A stretch of DNA of 64,000 bases, from positions 31,144 through 95,143 of the forward strand of contig NZ_JACZCQ010000016.1 of assembly GCF_014904705.1 (NCBI RefSeq). Direction: 5' to 3'. The position numbers were made by a program, and so were the translations under genes. Every line of letters starts with the position of its first letter. The stretch's first letter is position 1. Shown here piece after piece: positions 8,952 through 21,500 of this stretch. This DNA comes from Nisaea sediminum. Its GTDB lineage: Bacteria > Pseudomonadota > Alphaproteobacteria > Thalassobaculales > Thalassobaculaceae. The notes beneath the pieces were generated by a model. That model did no database searches, was not told the DNA's origin, and saw only the letters and a program-made list of their open reading frames with translations.

Positions 8952-9448
8952 TCACAGTTCTCGCGTGTTCTCGGCAGCACTGGCGCAAGAATGGCACACA
9001 GCGCCAATTCCGATCTCTTCGGAAAGCGCCCGCAGATATGTCACCCTGCCACTCTCCTGGCCACGGAGCGCGCTGATCACACCGACCTCGGTTCCGGATC
9101 GGAGTGCGTAGCGGAGCTTACGCAGGCTTTCCATCGGGGGGTCGGAATGCCGACGATGTTCGAGTCAACCTTCTTCAGGAGGTCCTTAGGGGTTCGCGTT
9201 ATCTCGTCCTCGACCATGACCGCGATCAAATGAGCCTGGGCGATGTCGAGATCAGCCGTACGAGCGAGGTTCGCCGGAATGCCGACGCCGAGCAGTGCGG
9301 GATATGTCTGAAACGCTACGCTTCCAACAACGACGGCCCGCATGCGAAACACACCGGCATCCGAGAACGCGACCAGGACAGTTCCTGTCAGTCGGTCGGG
9401 AGCCGAAAGGCGTGCGCCGCGAAGGGATCGAACGAGATCACGGCGCAA
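8952..9448 (-). pseudogene. Decayed GSU2403-like nucleotidyltransferase-fold gene
   Basis: The reading frame at 9077-9448 resembles the N-terminal part of GSU2403-type nucleotidyltransferase-fold proteins: it contains TGTVLVAFSDAGVFRM, VVVGSVAFQTYPALLGV and ARTADLDIAQ. It then loses the pattern after LLKKVDSNI. A second frame at 8952-9134 (ALRSGTEVGVISALRG) looks like the continuation after a frameshift. No full-length frame exists. The family call is from memory of the pattern and the exact frameshift site is not determined. Confidence 0.55.
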
Positions 9449-9505
9449 GACCGAATGTCAGAGTAATATTCGAGCCGATTTCACCCAATTTTATCCATCT
9501 GCAAC

Positions 9506-9542
9506 TGCGAGGATCAGATGCTGGTTTGATCTGATCCTCGCA
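9506..9542. terminator. Long hairpin beyond the giant RTX gene
   Basis: A 14-bp perfect stem, TGCGAGGATCAGAT with its complement, and a 9-base loop lies 48 bp past the RTX stop codon. There is no T-run on the minus strand, so it may end transcription weakly or stabilise the mRNA 3' end. Confidence 0.6.
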
Positions 9543-9589
9543 CTGTTCAGGTACGACCAAGGCGCTCCGCTGGGCATTGTTTCCAGCGA

Positions 9590-12500
9590 TCAGGCAGCCA
9601 CGCCGAGGTCCGTTTCATCCGTGTCTTCGACAATCACAGGTACTTCCGGGACAGCGTCGACGCTGTTCTCGCTGTCCGCAGGGGTGATGTCGAAGACGGA
9701 CATCGCGTCAGTCATCTGCCCGGCGATCTCGGCGAATTCCGCGTCATCCTCCGAACTCTGATCCGCGCTATCGTCCGAATTCTCTTCGCCGGTTTCCGTC
9801 AGGAAGCTTGCCGGTTCGATTTCCTCGAGAGCTCCATCCTCCTCCGCATTCTCCGTGCCCTCCTCTTCAATGTCAGGATCGGCGTCGGCCGCCCCCTCGG
9901 CGTCCTCGTCGAAGATCTCCCCGGCGCCGACCTCGCCGTCTTCCTGTTCCTGCGCAAGTTCCGCGGCTTCCTCGCTGCCTGCTTCGAACGCGAAGCGGAC
10001 ATCGGCGGCCGTTCCGGTCTCGCCGGAGGAATTCGTATAGGTCCCGACAGTCTCGATCGTATTACCGTCGACTTCACCCCCGAGCGCCTCGGTCGCGAGA
10101 GAAATCTCAACGATGCCCGCGTCCTCAAGCGACCGGAGTTCCCCGTCCTCGCTCTGACCGTTCTCGTTGATATCCCGCCAGAGGAGCAGCTGGGCGAATT
10201 CCGCGTCGTCCCGATTGATCGCTGCATCGCCGTTTTCGTCCAGCGTGGCGAGAGCCGTGAAGCCGGTCGAGGCCTCGTCGGGCGCGAAATACTCGGAGAA
10301 CAGCTCCGAGAGATTGTTGATGATCCCGTCCCCGTTGCGGTCAATGGCGAGCAGAGCGTCGTCCCCGGAAACCCATCCGGTCCGCTCTGCCGTGCCGTCG
10401 ACATTCATGTCGAAATAGGCCGCGCTCTCGGAAAGAGAGATCAGCTCAATACCGTCACCGTCGAGATCGAGCACGAGCGGGTCTACGGTGTTGATCGCGG
10501 TTTCGAGCTCTGAGTAGGTAAAGGTCTGGTCTGTGAAAACGATGGTCTCAACATCGTTCACGACCTCCACCACGTTGCCGGAGTTGAAATCCAAGGTCAG
10601 AGACGAAGCGCCTGCCGCCTTTGAGACTGCCGAACCATAGGCATGGTCAATATAGACCGTATCCGAGCCGGCACCGCCATAGACCGTGTCGAGACCGTCG
10701 GCATGGATCAGGTCGTTCCCCGAACCGCCGTCGATCAGATCCGCTCCGGCGCCGCCATAAATCGTGTCGTCATCCTCCTGACCGGACAGGATGTCGTCGC
10801 CCTCGCCGCCATAGATCAGGTCGTTCCCCGCCCAGCCGCTCAGCGTGTCGTTGCCCGAACCGCCGTAGAGCGTGTCCGAACCGCCCTCGCCCCACACAGA
10901 GTCGTTCCCAGACCCGCCGTAAGCGACATCGTCCCCGGCACCGAGAGCCACCGCGTCATTGCCGCTCCCAAGCGCAAACACATCCGACGCAGCGCTCCCG
11001 TAAACCGTATCCCCGGCCGACGTCCCGGTAGTCACAGACGTCCCGTCCTCGAGCTGCACCACTTCGATATCGTGGAACCGCGACAGGTCAGACGCGTCCG
11101 ACGTCACAACCGTGTCCTGGCCATCGCCGCCATAGACCACGTCCAGACCGTCATCGTAGATCACATCGTCGCCAGACCCGCCACTGACCGTGTCCACACC
11201 AGCGCCGCCATAGAGCGTGTCGTTGCCGTGGAAGCCGCCCAGCCAGTCGTTTCCGTCGCCGCCGGACACTGTGTCGCCGAGATCGCTGCCCCAGACCGTG
11301 TCCGCGCCGTCCCCGCCGTCAACAAGGTTCTGGCCGCCAGCGCCGCCAGCGACATAATCGTCACCGGCCCCGCCATAAAGCGTATCCGCCCCCGCCGCAC
11401 TCGAGATCCAGTCGTTACCGGTACCGCCATGGATCAGGTCGTTGCCGACACCGCCGATCAGGCTGTCCGCACCATCCGTGCCGAACTGAACAACCGTACC
11501 ATCCTCGAGACGCACTTCTTCCACGTCATGGTAACGCGTCAGATCCGTGCCCGCGGTCATCTCGGACAAGATCACCGTGTCCTGCCCATCACCGCCATAG
11601 ACCACATCAAGACCGTCGTCGTAGATCACGTCGTCACCCGCGCCCGCGGACACGATGTCCGACCCCGCGCCGCCGTCCAGCGTGTCGTTGCCGGAACCGG
11701 CGCCATCGATCTGGTAAGCACCGTGGTCACCATAGAGCGTATCGGACCCCGCACCGCCGGACACCTCGTCCGAACCATGCTCGCCCACCACGATGTCATC
11801 GCCGTCGCCGCCTTCCAGATGGTCGTCGTTCAGGCCGCCATGCACGAAGTCGTTACCCGAACCCCCGCTCAGGCTGTCGTTCTCGTAACCGCCGTAAAGC
11901 GCATCGTCTCCCGCGCCGCCTTCCATCACATCGGCGCCCGTCGCTCCGCCCGCCAGGTAGTCGTCTCCATCGCCGCCGTAAAGCGTATCCGAACCGTCCA
12001 GACCGTTGATGCTGTCGTTGCCGGAACCGCCCTGGATCAGGTCTCCGCCGGAGCTGCCGTCGAGCAGGTCCGCTCCAGACGTCCCAGTCTGCACGACCGT
12101 ACCGTCCTCAAGGCGAACCTCCTCCACGTCATGGAACCGCGACAGATCGGAGATATCCGACGTAACGACCGTGTCCTGACCATCGCCGCCATAGACAACG
12201 TCCAGGCCGTCGTCATGGATCACGTCGTTCCCGGCGCCGCCAGAGATCGTATCCGATCCCGACCCGCCATAGATCGTGTCGTCCCCGTCCAGACCGTTGA
12301 TGCTGTCGTCACCCGCACCGCCATCGATCAGATCTCCGGCGGAGCCGCCGTCGAGCAGGTCCGCTCCAGACGTCCCAGTCTGCACGACCGTACCGTCCTC
12401 AAGGCGAACCTCCTCCACATCGTGGAACCGCGACAGATCACCGATCTCAGATGTCACAACCGTATCCGAGCCGGCACCGCCATAGACCGTGTCGAGACCG

Positions 12501-15500
12501 TCGGCATGGATCAGGTCGTTCCCCGAACCGCCGTCGATCAGATCCGCTCCGGCGCCGCCATAAATCGTGTCGTCATCCTCCTGACCGGACAGGATGTCGT
12601 CGCCCTCGCCGCCATAGATCAGGTCGTTCCCCGCCCAGCCGCTCAGCGTGTCGTTGCCCGAACCGCCGTAGAGCGTGTCCGAACCGCCCTCGCCCCACAC
12701 AGAGTCGTTCCCAGACCCGCCGTAAGCGACATCGTCCCCGGCACCGAGAGCCACCGCGTCATTGCCGCTCCCAAGCGCAAACACATCCGACGCAGCGCTC
12801 CCGTAAACCGTATCCCCGGCCGACGTCCCGGTAGTCACAGACGTCCCGTCCTCGAGCTGCACCACTTCGATATCGTGGAACCGCGACAGGTCAGACGCGT
12901 CCGACGTCACAACCGTGTCCTGGCCATCGCCGCCATAGACCACGTCCAGACCGTCATCGTAGATCACATCGTCGCCGCTACCCGCGGACACAATGTCCAC
13001 ACCAGCGCCGCCATTCAGGATATCGTTTCCGGTGCCACCATCGAGAAGATCGCTATCGGCGCCTCCATAAAGAGTGTCTTCCTTATCGCCACCGATCAGC
13101 GTGTCACTTCCATCATCACCGTACAGAAGATCCTGCGCGTAATCGCGACCTGAGACGAGATCGTCACCGGCATCACCATACAGCGTGTTGATACCGCCAG
13201 ATCCGCCTTCGAGCGTGTCGTTGCCGTCACCGCCGTAATAGAGCCGCGCACCGAAACCACCAGCGATATAATCGTCTCCAGCTCCCGCAATGGCCGCCTG
13301 GAGCGGTAAGAGCGAATCCGCCTGATCCGTACCGACTGTGATATTAAGCCCATCCCAATAAACGACCTCGACATCATAAAACTGACTTGGGACAGGCATC
13401 TCGGTGACATAGGCGACGTCGAAACCGTCTCCGCCGTACACAACATCCTGACCGTCGGCGTAGATCACATCGTCGCCGGCACCGCCAGACACCGTGTCCG
13501 CGCCCGCACCGCCACTCAGCGTATCCGCGCCGTCGCCGCCGGAGAGAACGTCGTTCCCCTCGCCGCCATCCAGAAGATCCGACGTCACCCCGCTGTGGTG
13601 ATCGGTGCCCATGCCGCCGTCCAGCGTGTCGTCACCGGCTCCGCCAGACAGCGTGTCGCCGCCGGAACCGCCCGACAGGACATCGTCGCCCTCGCCGCCA
13701 TAAAGCGTGTCCGTCCCGATACCGCCGTCGACCACGTCGTCGCCCGTGCCGCCATAGAGCACGTCCTGGTAGTCGAAGCCCTCCAGCGTGTCCGCACCCT
13801 CGCCGCCATACAGCGTGTCCGCGCCGTAACCGCCGTTCATACTGTCGTTGCCGAGCCCCCCGTACAGAAGGTCGTCACCGCTCAGGCCCAGAACCGTGTC
13901 GTCGCCGGCGCCAGCATCGATGTAATCGCCCGGATAGACGTCCTCGCCGACAAGACTGTCAGCACCCTCCGTGCCCTGTATGACGAGCGTTCCGTCCTCG
14001 AGACGCACTTCCTCGACCTCATGGAAGCGGGACAGGTCCGTCAGATCCGCGGTGTAGACAACGTCCACGCCGTCCCCGCCATAGATCACGTCCAGACCGT
14101 CGTCGTAGATCACGTCGTCTCCGTCTCCGGCAGAGATCAGGTCGGCTTCCGCGCCGCCGCTCAGTGTGTCGTTGCCGGATCCGCCAAGCAGCGTATCGAC
14201 GCCGTCGCCACCGGAGAGAACGTCGTCATCCGCGCCGCCGTCCAGAACATCGGCTTCCGCGCCGCCGCTCAGTGTATCGTTGCCGGATCCGCCAAGCAGC
14301 GTGTCGGCGCCGTCACCACCGGAGAGAACGTCGTCATCCGCTCCGCCGTCCAGAACATCGGCGCCCGCGCCGCCGCTCAGGCTATCGTCACCCGAACCGC
14401 CGTAAAGCGTCTCGTCGTGCCCGCTGCCCGCAATCGCGTCGCCGCCGGCAGAACCTGTCACGATCTCGACACTAGAGATAACGTCGCCCTGCGCGTCGCC
14501 GCCACTTCCCGTGCCGCTGCCCAGATCCACGGTAACCGCACCCGAAGACTGCGTGTAATCGACAGCATCGTTCCCGTCGCCGCCGTCGAGGATATCCGCA
14601 TCCACGCCGCCAACCAGAAGGTCGTCGCCTACGCCGCCACTCAGCGTATCCGCGCCGTCGCCGCCGGAGAGAACGTCGTTCCCCTCGCCGCCGTCCAGAA
14701 GATCCGACGTCACCCCGCTGTGGTGATCGGTGCCCATACCGCCGTCCAGCGTGTCGTCGCCGGCGCCGCCAGACAGCGTGTCGCCGCCGGAACCGCCCGA
14801 CAGGACATCGTCGCCCTCGCCGCCATAAAGCGTGTCCGTCCCGATGCCGCCATCGACCACGTCGTCGCCCGTGCCGCCATAGAGCACGTCCTGGTAGTCG
14901 AAGCCCTCCAGCGTATCGGACCCCTCGCCGCCATACAGCGTGTCCGCGCCGTAACCGCCGTTCATACTGTCGTTGCCGAGCCCCCCGTACAGAAGGTCGT
15001 CACCGCTCAGGCCCAGAACCGTATCGTCGCCGGCGCCCGCATCGATGTAATCGCCAGGATAGACGTCCTCGCCGACAAGACTGTCAGCACCCTCCGTGCC
15101 CTGTATGAAAGAGAACGACGATCCATCCTCAAGGCGCACTTCCTCCACATTCTGGAAGCGCGACAGGTCCGTGCCCGCGGTCGTGTAGACGATGTCGTAT
15201 CCGTCACCACCGTCGATCACATCAACGCCGTCGTCATAGGCAATGTCATTTCCGGCCCCGCCGGAGAGCGTATCGGTGCCTTCGCCGCCGATGAGGGTAT
15301 CGACGCCGTCGCCGCCTGAGAGCAGGTCATTGCCCTCGCCCCCGACCAGATAGTCGTTGCCAAGACCACCATCGACCAGATCGTCGCCCGCATCGCCGGA
15401 GACCTCATCGTCCCCGTCCCCGCCGGAGATCTGGTCCGCGCCATCGCCGCCCGCGACGATGTCGGCACCCGCTCCGCCGTCGAGCGTGTCGTTGCCCGCG

Positions 15501-18500
15501 CCGCCGCTCACCGTGTCCGCATCGTCACCGCCGGCAAGACTGTCGTCTCCCTCGCCGCCCAGAAGACTGTCCGCTCCCGCACCACCATCGAGCGTGTCCG
15601 CTCCGGCGCCGCCGTCCAGCAGATCGTCACCGGCACCGCCATTGAGGCTGTCCGCGCCAAGACCGCCGCTCAGCGTGTTGGCATCACCGTCGCCGGTCAG
15701 CGTGTCGTCATAAGCCGATCCGATGACGCCCTCGATGCCGACAAGCGTGTCGCCCTCGGCGTGCCCGCCCGTACCCATACCTGCGGACAGATCGACCGAC
15801 ACACCCACATCAGAGTTCTCGTAAGTGACGACATCATCTCCTGAGAACGCCGCCGGTACCGTCGGCTCCGCCAGTCCATATTCGAACTGGAAGTCCCGCA
15901 CCTCGAATACCGTCAGACCGGTCCCCGGGCGCGGCCATGCTTCCGCGGTCACATCGTAAGACGCCAGATAAGCTGTCGGCGTGCTGGTAAATTCTCCAGC
16001 CGGCACCGTAACCCAGACCTGATGCCAGTCATCCCCAAGGTCACGGATCCCCGCCGTCATCGACACCCCGGACGTCAGATCTCTATAGCTGTCGTCCGAC
16101 ATATCGAACGTCGCCGAATGATTGCCGCTCGTCGCGTCCTCGCGCAGGTTCAAGACCAACGTCGAGCGCGATACTCCCCGGACGACGAAGGACGCCGTCA
16201 TGGACTGGGTCGTATCCGCGCCCGCAATCACCTGGCCAAGATGGTGATAGTTGTTGGAAGAATCTTCCTGGACCGAATAGATCCCGCCACCGGAAGCGCT
16301 GACCGATAGTCCTGTCTGATTTCCCCAAACGGTCAGATCGCCATAGCCGCCAGATAGATCACCTGTTGCCCCCGGGTCCGTATCGCCATAAAGCACATCC
16401 GCGCCGGCTCCGCCCTCAAGCGTGTCGTCGCCCAAACCGCCGTCAAGCGTGTCGTTACCATCGCCTCCAAGCAGAACGTCATTCCCGGCACCGCCCGACA
16501 TCAGGTCCGGACCCGACGTCCCCACAAGCGTGTCGGTGCCGTCCGCGCCGACCTGCACCAGCGTCCCGTCATCAAGGCGCACTTCCTCCACGTCACGGAA
16601 ACGCGACAGGTCAGACGCATCCGACGTATAGACCACATCCACACCGTCACCGCCGTAGATGACGTCCAGACCGTCGTCATAGATCACGTCGTTCCCGGAA
16701 CCGCCCGATACCGTGTCGGCTCCCGCGCCGCCGTAAAGCGTGTCGGAACCAGATCCACCAAGAAGAAGATCGTTGCCGGAACCACCATCGACCACGTCGT
16801 CTCCCGCGTCGCCGGAGACCTCGTCGTCCCCGTCGCCGCCGGAGATCTGGTCCGCACCGTCGCCACCCGCAACGATGTCCGTACCCGCGCCACCGCTGAG
16901 CGTATCGGTGCCTTCGCCGCCGATGAGGGTATCGACGCCGTCGCCGCCTGAGAGCAGGTCATTGCCCTCGCCCCCGACCAGATAGTCGTTGCCAAGACCA
17001 CCATCGACCAGATCGTCGCCCGCATCGCCGGAGACCTCATCGTCCCCGTCCCCGCCGGAGATCTGGTCCGCGCCATCGCCGCCCGCGACGATGTCGGCAC
17101 CCGCTCCGCCGTCGAGCGTGTCGTTGCCCGCGCCGCCGCTCACCGTGTCCGCATCGTCACCGCCGGCAAGACTGTCGTCTCCCTCGCCGCCCAGAAGACT
17201 GTCCGCTCCCGCACCACCATCGAGCGTGTCCGCTCCGGCGCCGCCGTCCAGCAGATCGTCACCGGCACCGCCATTGAGGCTGTCCGCGCCAAGACCGCCG
17301 CTCAGCGTGTTGGCATCACCGTCGCCGGTCAGCGTGTCGTCATAAGCCGATCCGATGACGCCCTCGATGCCGACAAGCGTGTCGCCCTCGGCGTGCCCGC
17401 CCGTACCCATACCTGCGGACAGATCGACCGACACACCCACATCAGAGTTCTCGTAAGTGACGACATCATCTCCTGAGAACGCCGCCGGTACCGTCGGCTC
17501 CGCCAGTCCATATTCGAACTGGAAGTCCCGCACCTCGAATACCGTCAGACCGGTCCCCGGGCGCGGCCATGCTTCCGCGGTCACATCGTAAGACGCCAGA
17601 TAAGCTGTCGGCGTGCTGGTAAATTCTCCAGCCGGCACCGTAACCCAGACCTGATGCCAGTCATCCCCAAGGTCACGGATCCCCGCCGTCATCGACACCC
17701 CGGACGTCAGATCTCTATAGCTGTCGTCCGACATATCGAACGTCGCCGAATGATTGCCGCTCGTCGCGTCCTCGCGCAGGTTCAAGACCAACGTCGAGCG
17801 CGATACTCCCCGGACGACGAAGGACGCCGTCATGGACTGGGTCGTATCCGCGCCCGCAATCACCTGGCCAAGATGGTGATAGTTGTTGGAAGAATCTTCC
17901 TGGACCGAATAGATCCCGCCACCGGAAGCGCTGACCGATAGTCCTGTCTGATTTCCCCAAACGGTCAGATCGCCATAGCCGCCAGATAGATCACCTGTTG
18001 CCCCCGGGTCCGTATCGCCATAAAGCACATCCGCGCCGGCTCCGCCCTCAAGCGTGTCGTCGCCCAAACCGCCGTCAAGCGTGTCGTTACCATCGCCTCC
18101 AAGCAGAACGTCATTCCCGGCACCGCCCGACATCAGGTCCGGACCCGACGTCCCCACAAGCGTGTCGGTGCCGTCCGCGCCGACCTGCACCAGCGTCCCG
18201 TCATCAAGACGCACTTCCTCCACGTCATGGAACCGCGACAGGTCAGACGCATCCGACGTGTAGACCACGTCCACGCCGTCGCCGCCGTAAACGACGTCCA
18301 GACCGTCGTCGTAGATCACGTCGTTCCCGCTACCGCCCGATACCGTGTCGGCTCCCGCTCCGCCGTAAAGCGTGTCGGAACCAGAACCGCCAACGAGGAT
18401 GTCATCGGCTTCCGATCCGAGCAGACTTTCCGCCGTGTCGGAGCCAGATACAACCAGCGTACCGTCCTGCAGACGGATCTCCTCAACCTCATGGAAGCGC

Positions 18501-21500
18501 GATAGATCGGAGATATCCGAGGTATAGACAATGTCGGTCCCGTCGCCGCCATACACGGCGTCCAGACCATCGTCGTAGAAAACATCGTTTCCGGCGCCGC
18601 CGACCAGCGTATCGGAGCCGGCACCACCGATGAGCGTGTCGTCACCGTCGCCGCCGGAGAGCGTGTCATTGCCGGCGCCACCATCGAGGCTGTCCGCCGT
18701 TGAATTTCCGATCGCCAGCTCCGCATCGCTGCTGCCGGTGAAACTGTTCCCGTCGATATCGCTTACATGGACATAGGTGCCGTCGGCGAGCCGTACTTCC
18801 TCGACGTCATGGAACCGGGAGGTATCGGAAGCATCGGACGTGAAGACGGTGTCAGAACCGTCCCCGCCATAGACGATGTCCGAACCGTCATCATGGAGAA
18901 CGTCATTCCCGGCACCGCCGTAGAGCGTGTCGTTCCCCGCTCCGCCGTAAAGCGTGTCGTCGCCGAGACCGCCGTTGACACCATCGTCGCCCGTACCGCC
19001 GTCGAGCACGTCATTCCCGGAGCGGCCATGCAGGTAATCGGCACCAGCATTGCCACTCACGGTATCCGCAGTCATCGAACCAACGACGAGCGCCTGATCC
19101 GCCGTGACTTCGACAATCTCTTCGACATCGTTGTCGATCTGGCCATCGACCGCCGCGAGGGACCCGGTGGTGAAGACGATATCGTAACCGTCGCCGCCGT
19201 TTATCTCGTCGGTATCCTCGTCTTGCGGAACATCGCCCCCATAGAGGTCGTAGATGACATCGTCACCGTCATCGGCATAGATCCGGCCGAACCCGCTGCC
19301 GCCGATAATGAAGTCGTCACCCTCGCCTGCGGTGACCTGATATTCCTCGCCATCGTTCAGGCCGCTTGCATCAAGCGTGTCGTCACCGGACGTTCCGATG
19401 ACCAGCGCTCCGACAAAGTCATGCCGGATGACTTCGACATTGGTGTAACGCTCCAGATCCCAGGCACCGCCGCGCAGATGGACGATGTCGTATCCGTCGC
19501 CGCCATCGATCGTGTTTTCACCATCGTCGTAAATCAGGTCGTTACCGGCTCCGCCATAGATGACGTTGGCGTCGTTGCCGCCGTCAATTGTGTCGTCGCC
19601 CGCACCGCCGTCGAGGGTATCGAGGCCACCCTCACCGTAGAGAACATCATCGCCATCCGCACCGGAGACCAGATCCGCTCCGCCTCCGGCAAAAATCGTG
19701 TCGACCCCGGCGCTACCGATGAGAGTTTCGGCAACACCTGAAGCAAAGGTTACGACGCTCCCGTCATCGACCCGGATCTCCTCAACGTCATGGAAACGGC
19801 TGAGGTCGGATGCATCGGTCGTGTAAACGACGTCATGTCCGTCGCCGCCATAGATCACGTCGAGACCGTCGTCATGGATGACGTCGTTGCCGGCACCGCC
19901 ATGGATCGTGTCCGACCCGGCACCGCCGTAGATCGTATCGTCGCCGGCCGCACCGTCGACAATGTCGTCTCCCGCCTGCCCCGCGACGTAATCCGCGCCC
20001 GATGAGCCTGTCAGACTGTCCGCGGTATCTGTGCCGGCAAGGACCAGAGTCCCGTCGAGCAGGCGGATTTCCTCCACTTCCAGAATGCGAAAAAGATCAG
20101 AGATATCAGAAACATAGACGGTATCGTTGCCGACTCCGCCATAGATCGTATCCACACCGTCGTCGTAAATCAGGTCATCGCCGTCGCCGGCCGAGACCAG
20201 GTCGGCATCGCCGCCGCCGTCGAGCGTGTCGTTGCCGGCTCCGCCGACGAGGGTGTCGGCGCCTGCTCCACCCTCAAGGCTGTCCGCACCGTCGCCGCCA
20301 TCGAGAAGGTCGGCGCCCGCGCCACCGACGAGACTGTCGTCGCCGGCTCCGCCGGAGAGGGTTTCGTCAAGGCCGCTTCCGACGACATTATCGCCAACGT
20401 CCGAGCCGATCACGACCTCGACGTCCGAGATCACGTCGCCGTCGGCATCGCCGCCCGAGCCTGAGCCGCTGCCGAGATCGACGGTCACGCCGTTCGAGGA
20501 TTGCGAATAGTCGACCGCGTCGGTTCCGGCACCGCCACGGATCGTGTCGCTGCCGGCGCCGGCCTGGACGGTATCGTTGCCGTCTCCGCCGACGATGCTG
20601 TCATTGCCCGCGCCGTCACCGAGAAGATCGTCGCCGCTCCCGGCCAGCAGCGTGTCGTCGCCGGCGGAACCGACCAGCGTGTCGTTGCCGCTGCCGCCGA
20701 CCACGCCCTCGAAGCCCGAAAGACTGTCGCCTTCGGCATCGCCGCCGCTCGCCTGCCCGGTTTCGAGATCGACGGAAACGCCGATCGTGTCGTTCTCGTA
20801 GGAGACAAAGTCGTTGCCGGCCCCGCCGACCAGCGTATCGGCACCGCCATTGCCCTCGAGGAAATCGTCGTCGTCTCCGCCGTCGAGGCTGTCGTCGCCC
20901 TCGTTACCGATCAGGCGGTCGCCGCCTTCCATGCCGAGAAGCGTGTCGTTGCCGCCCGCGCCCGACATGAAGTTCGCACCCGCGTCGCCGGAGAGCAGAT
21001 CGTCGCCTTCGGTTCCGGTCACCGCCTCGCCGAGCATGTCGTCGATCGTGATATCGGCGGACGCGCCCTCGATGATGCCGAGCACGGCATTGGTGAGCGC
21101 GACGGTCAGCATGACCGACTGGCCGTCGATCCGGCCGTTGTCCCTCAGATTGACCGAAACGGTCTTCGCCCGTTCCCCCTTGGCGAAACTGACCGTCGTC
21201 TCCGTCGGCACATCGTAGTCGGTGCCCGCGACCGCCGTGTTCGAACCGTCGGAGAAGCCAAGATCGACGGAGGCCGCACGGCTGACATCGCCCTCGCGGC
21301 GGATGATGAAATAGGCCTGTCCGTCGCCTTCGCTGACCGTGTCGGAGGCAGCTTCGATGATAAAGCGCCCGAAGCCGAAATCCTCCGTCGTCAGCGCCCG
21401 TCCGAGCCCGGAAACCGTCTGCAGCGCCCCGCCGGCATCGAACACCGCGTCGCCGTCGAACAGAGTCTGGTTGGCAATGATGTCCAGGATGGCCGCCGTC

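Noticed and set aside
10643..15319. Plus-strand open frames of 836 and 574 residues over the RTX repeats
   Set aside because: Same cause: antisense reading of the nonapeptide repeats, duplicated wherever the DNA is duplicated.
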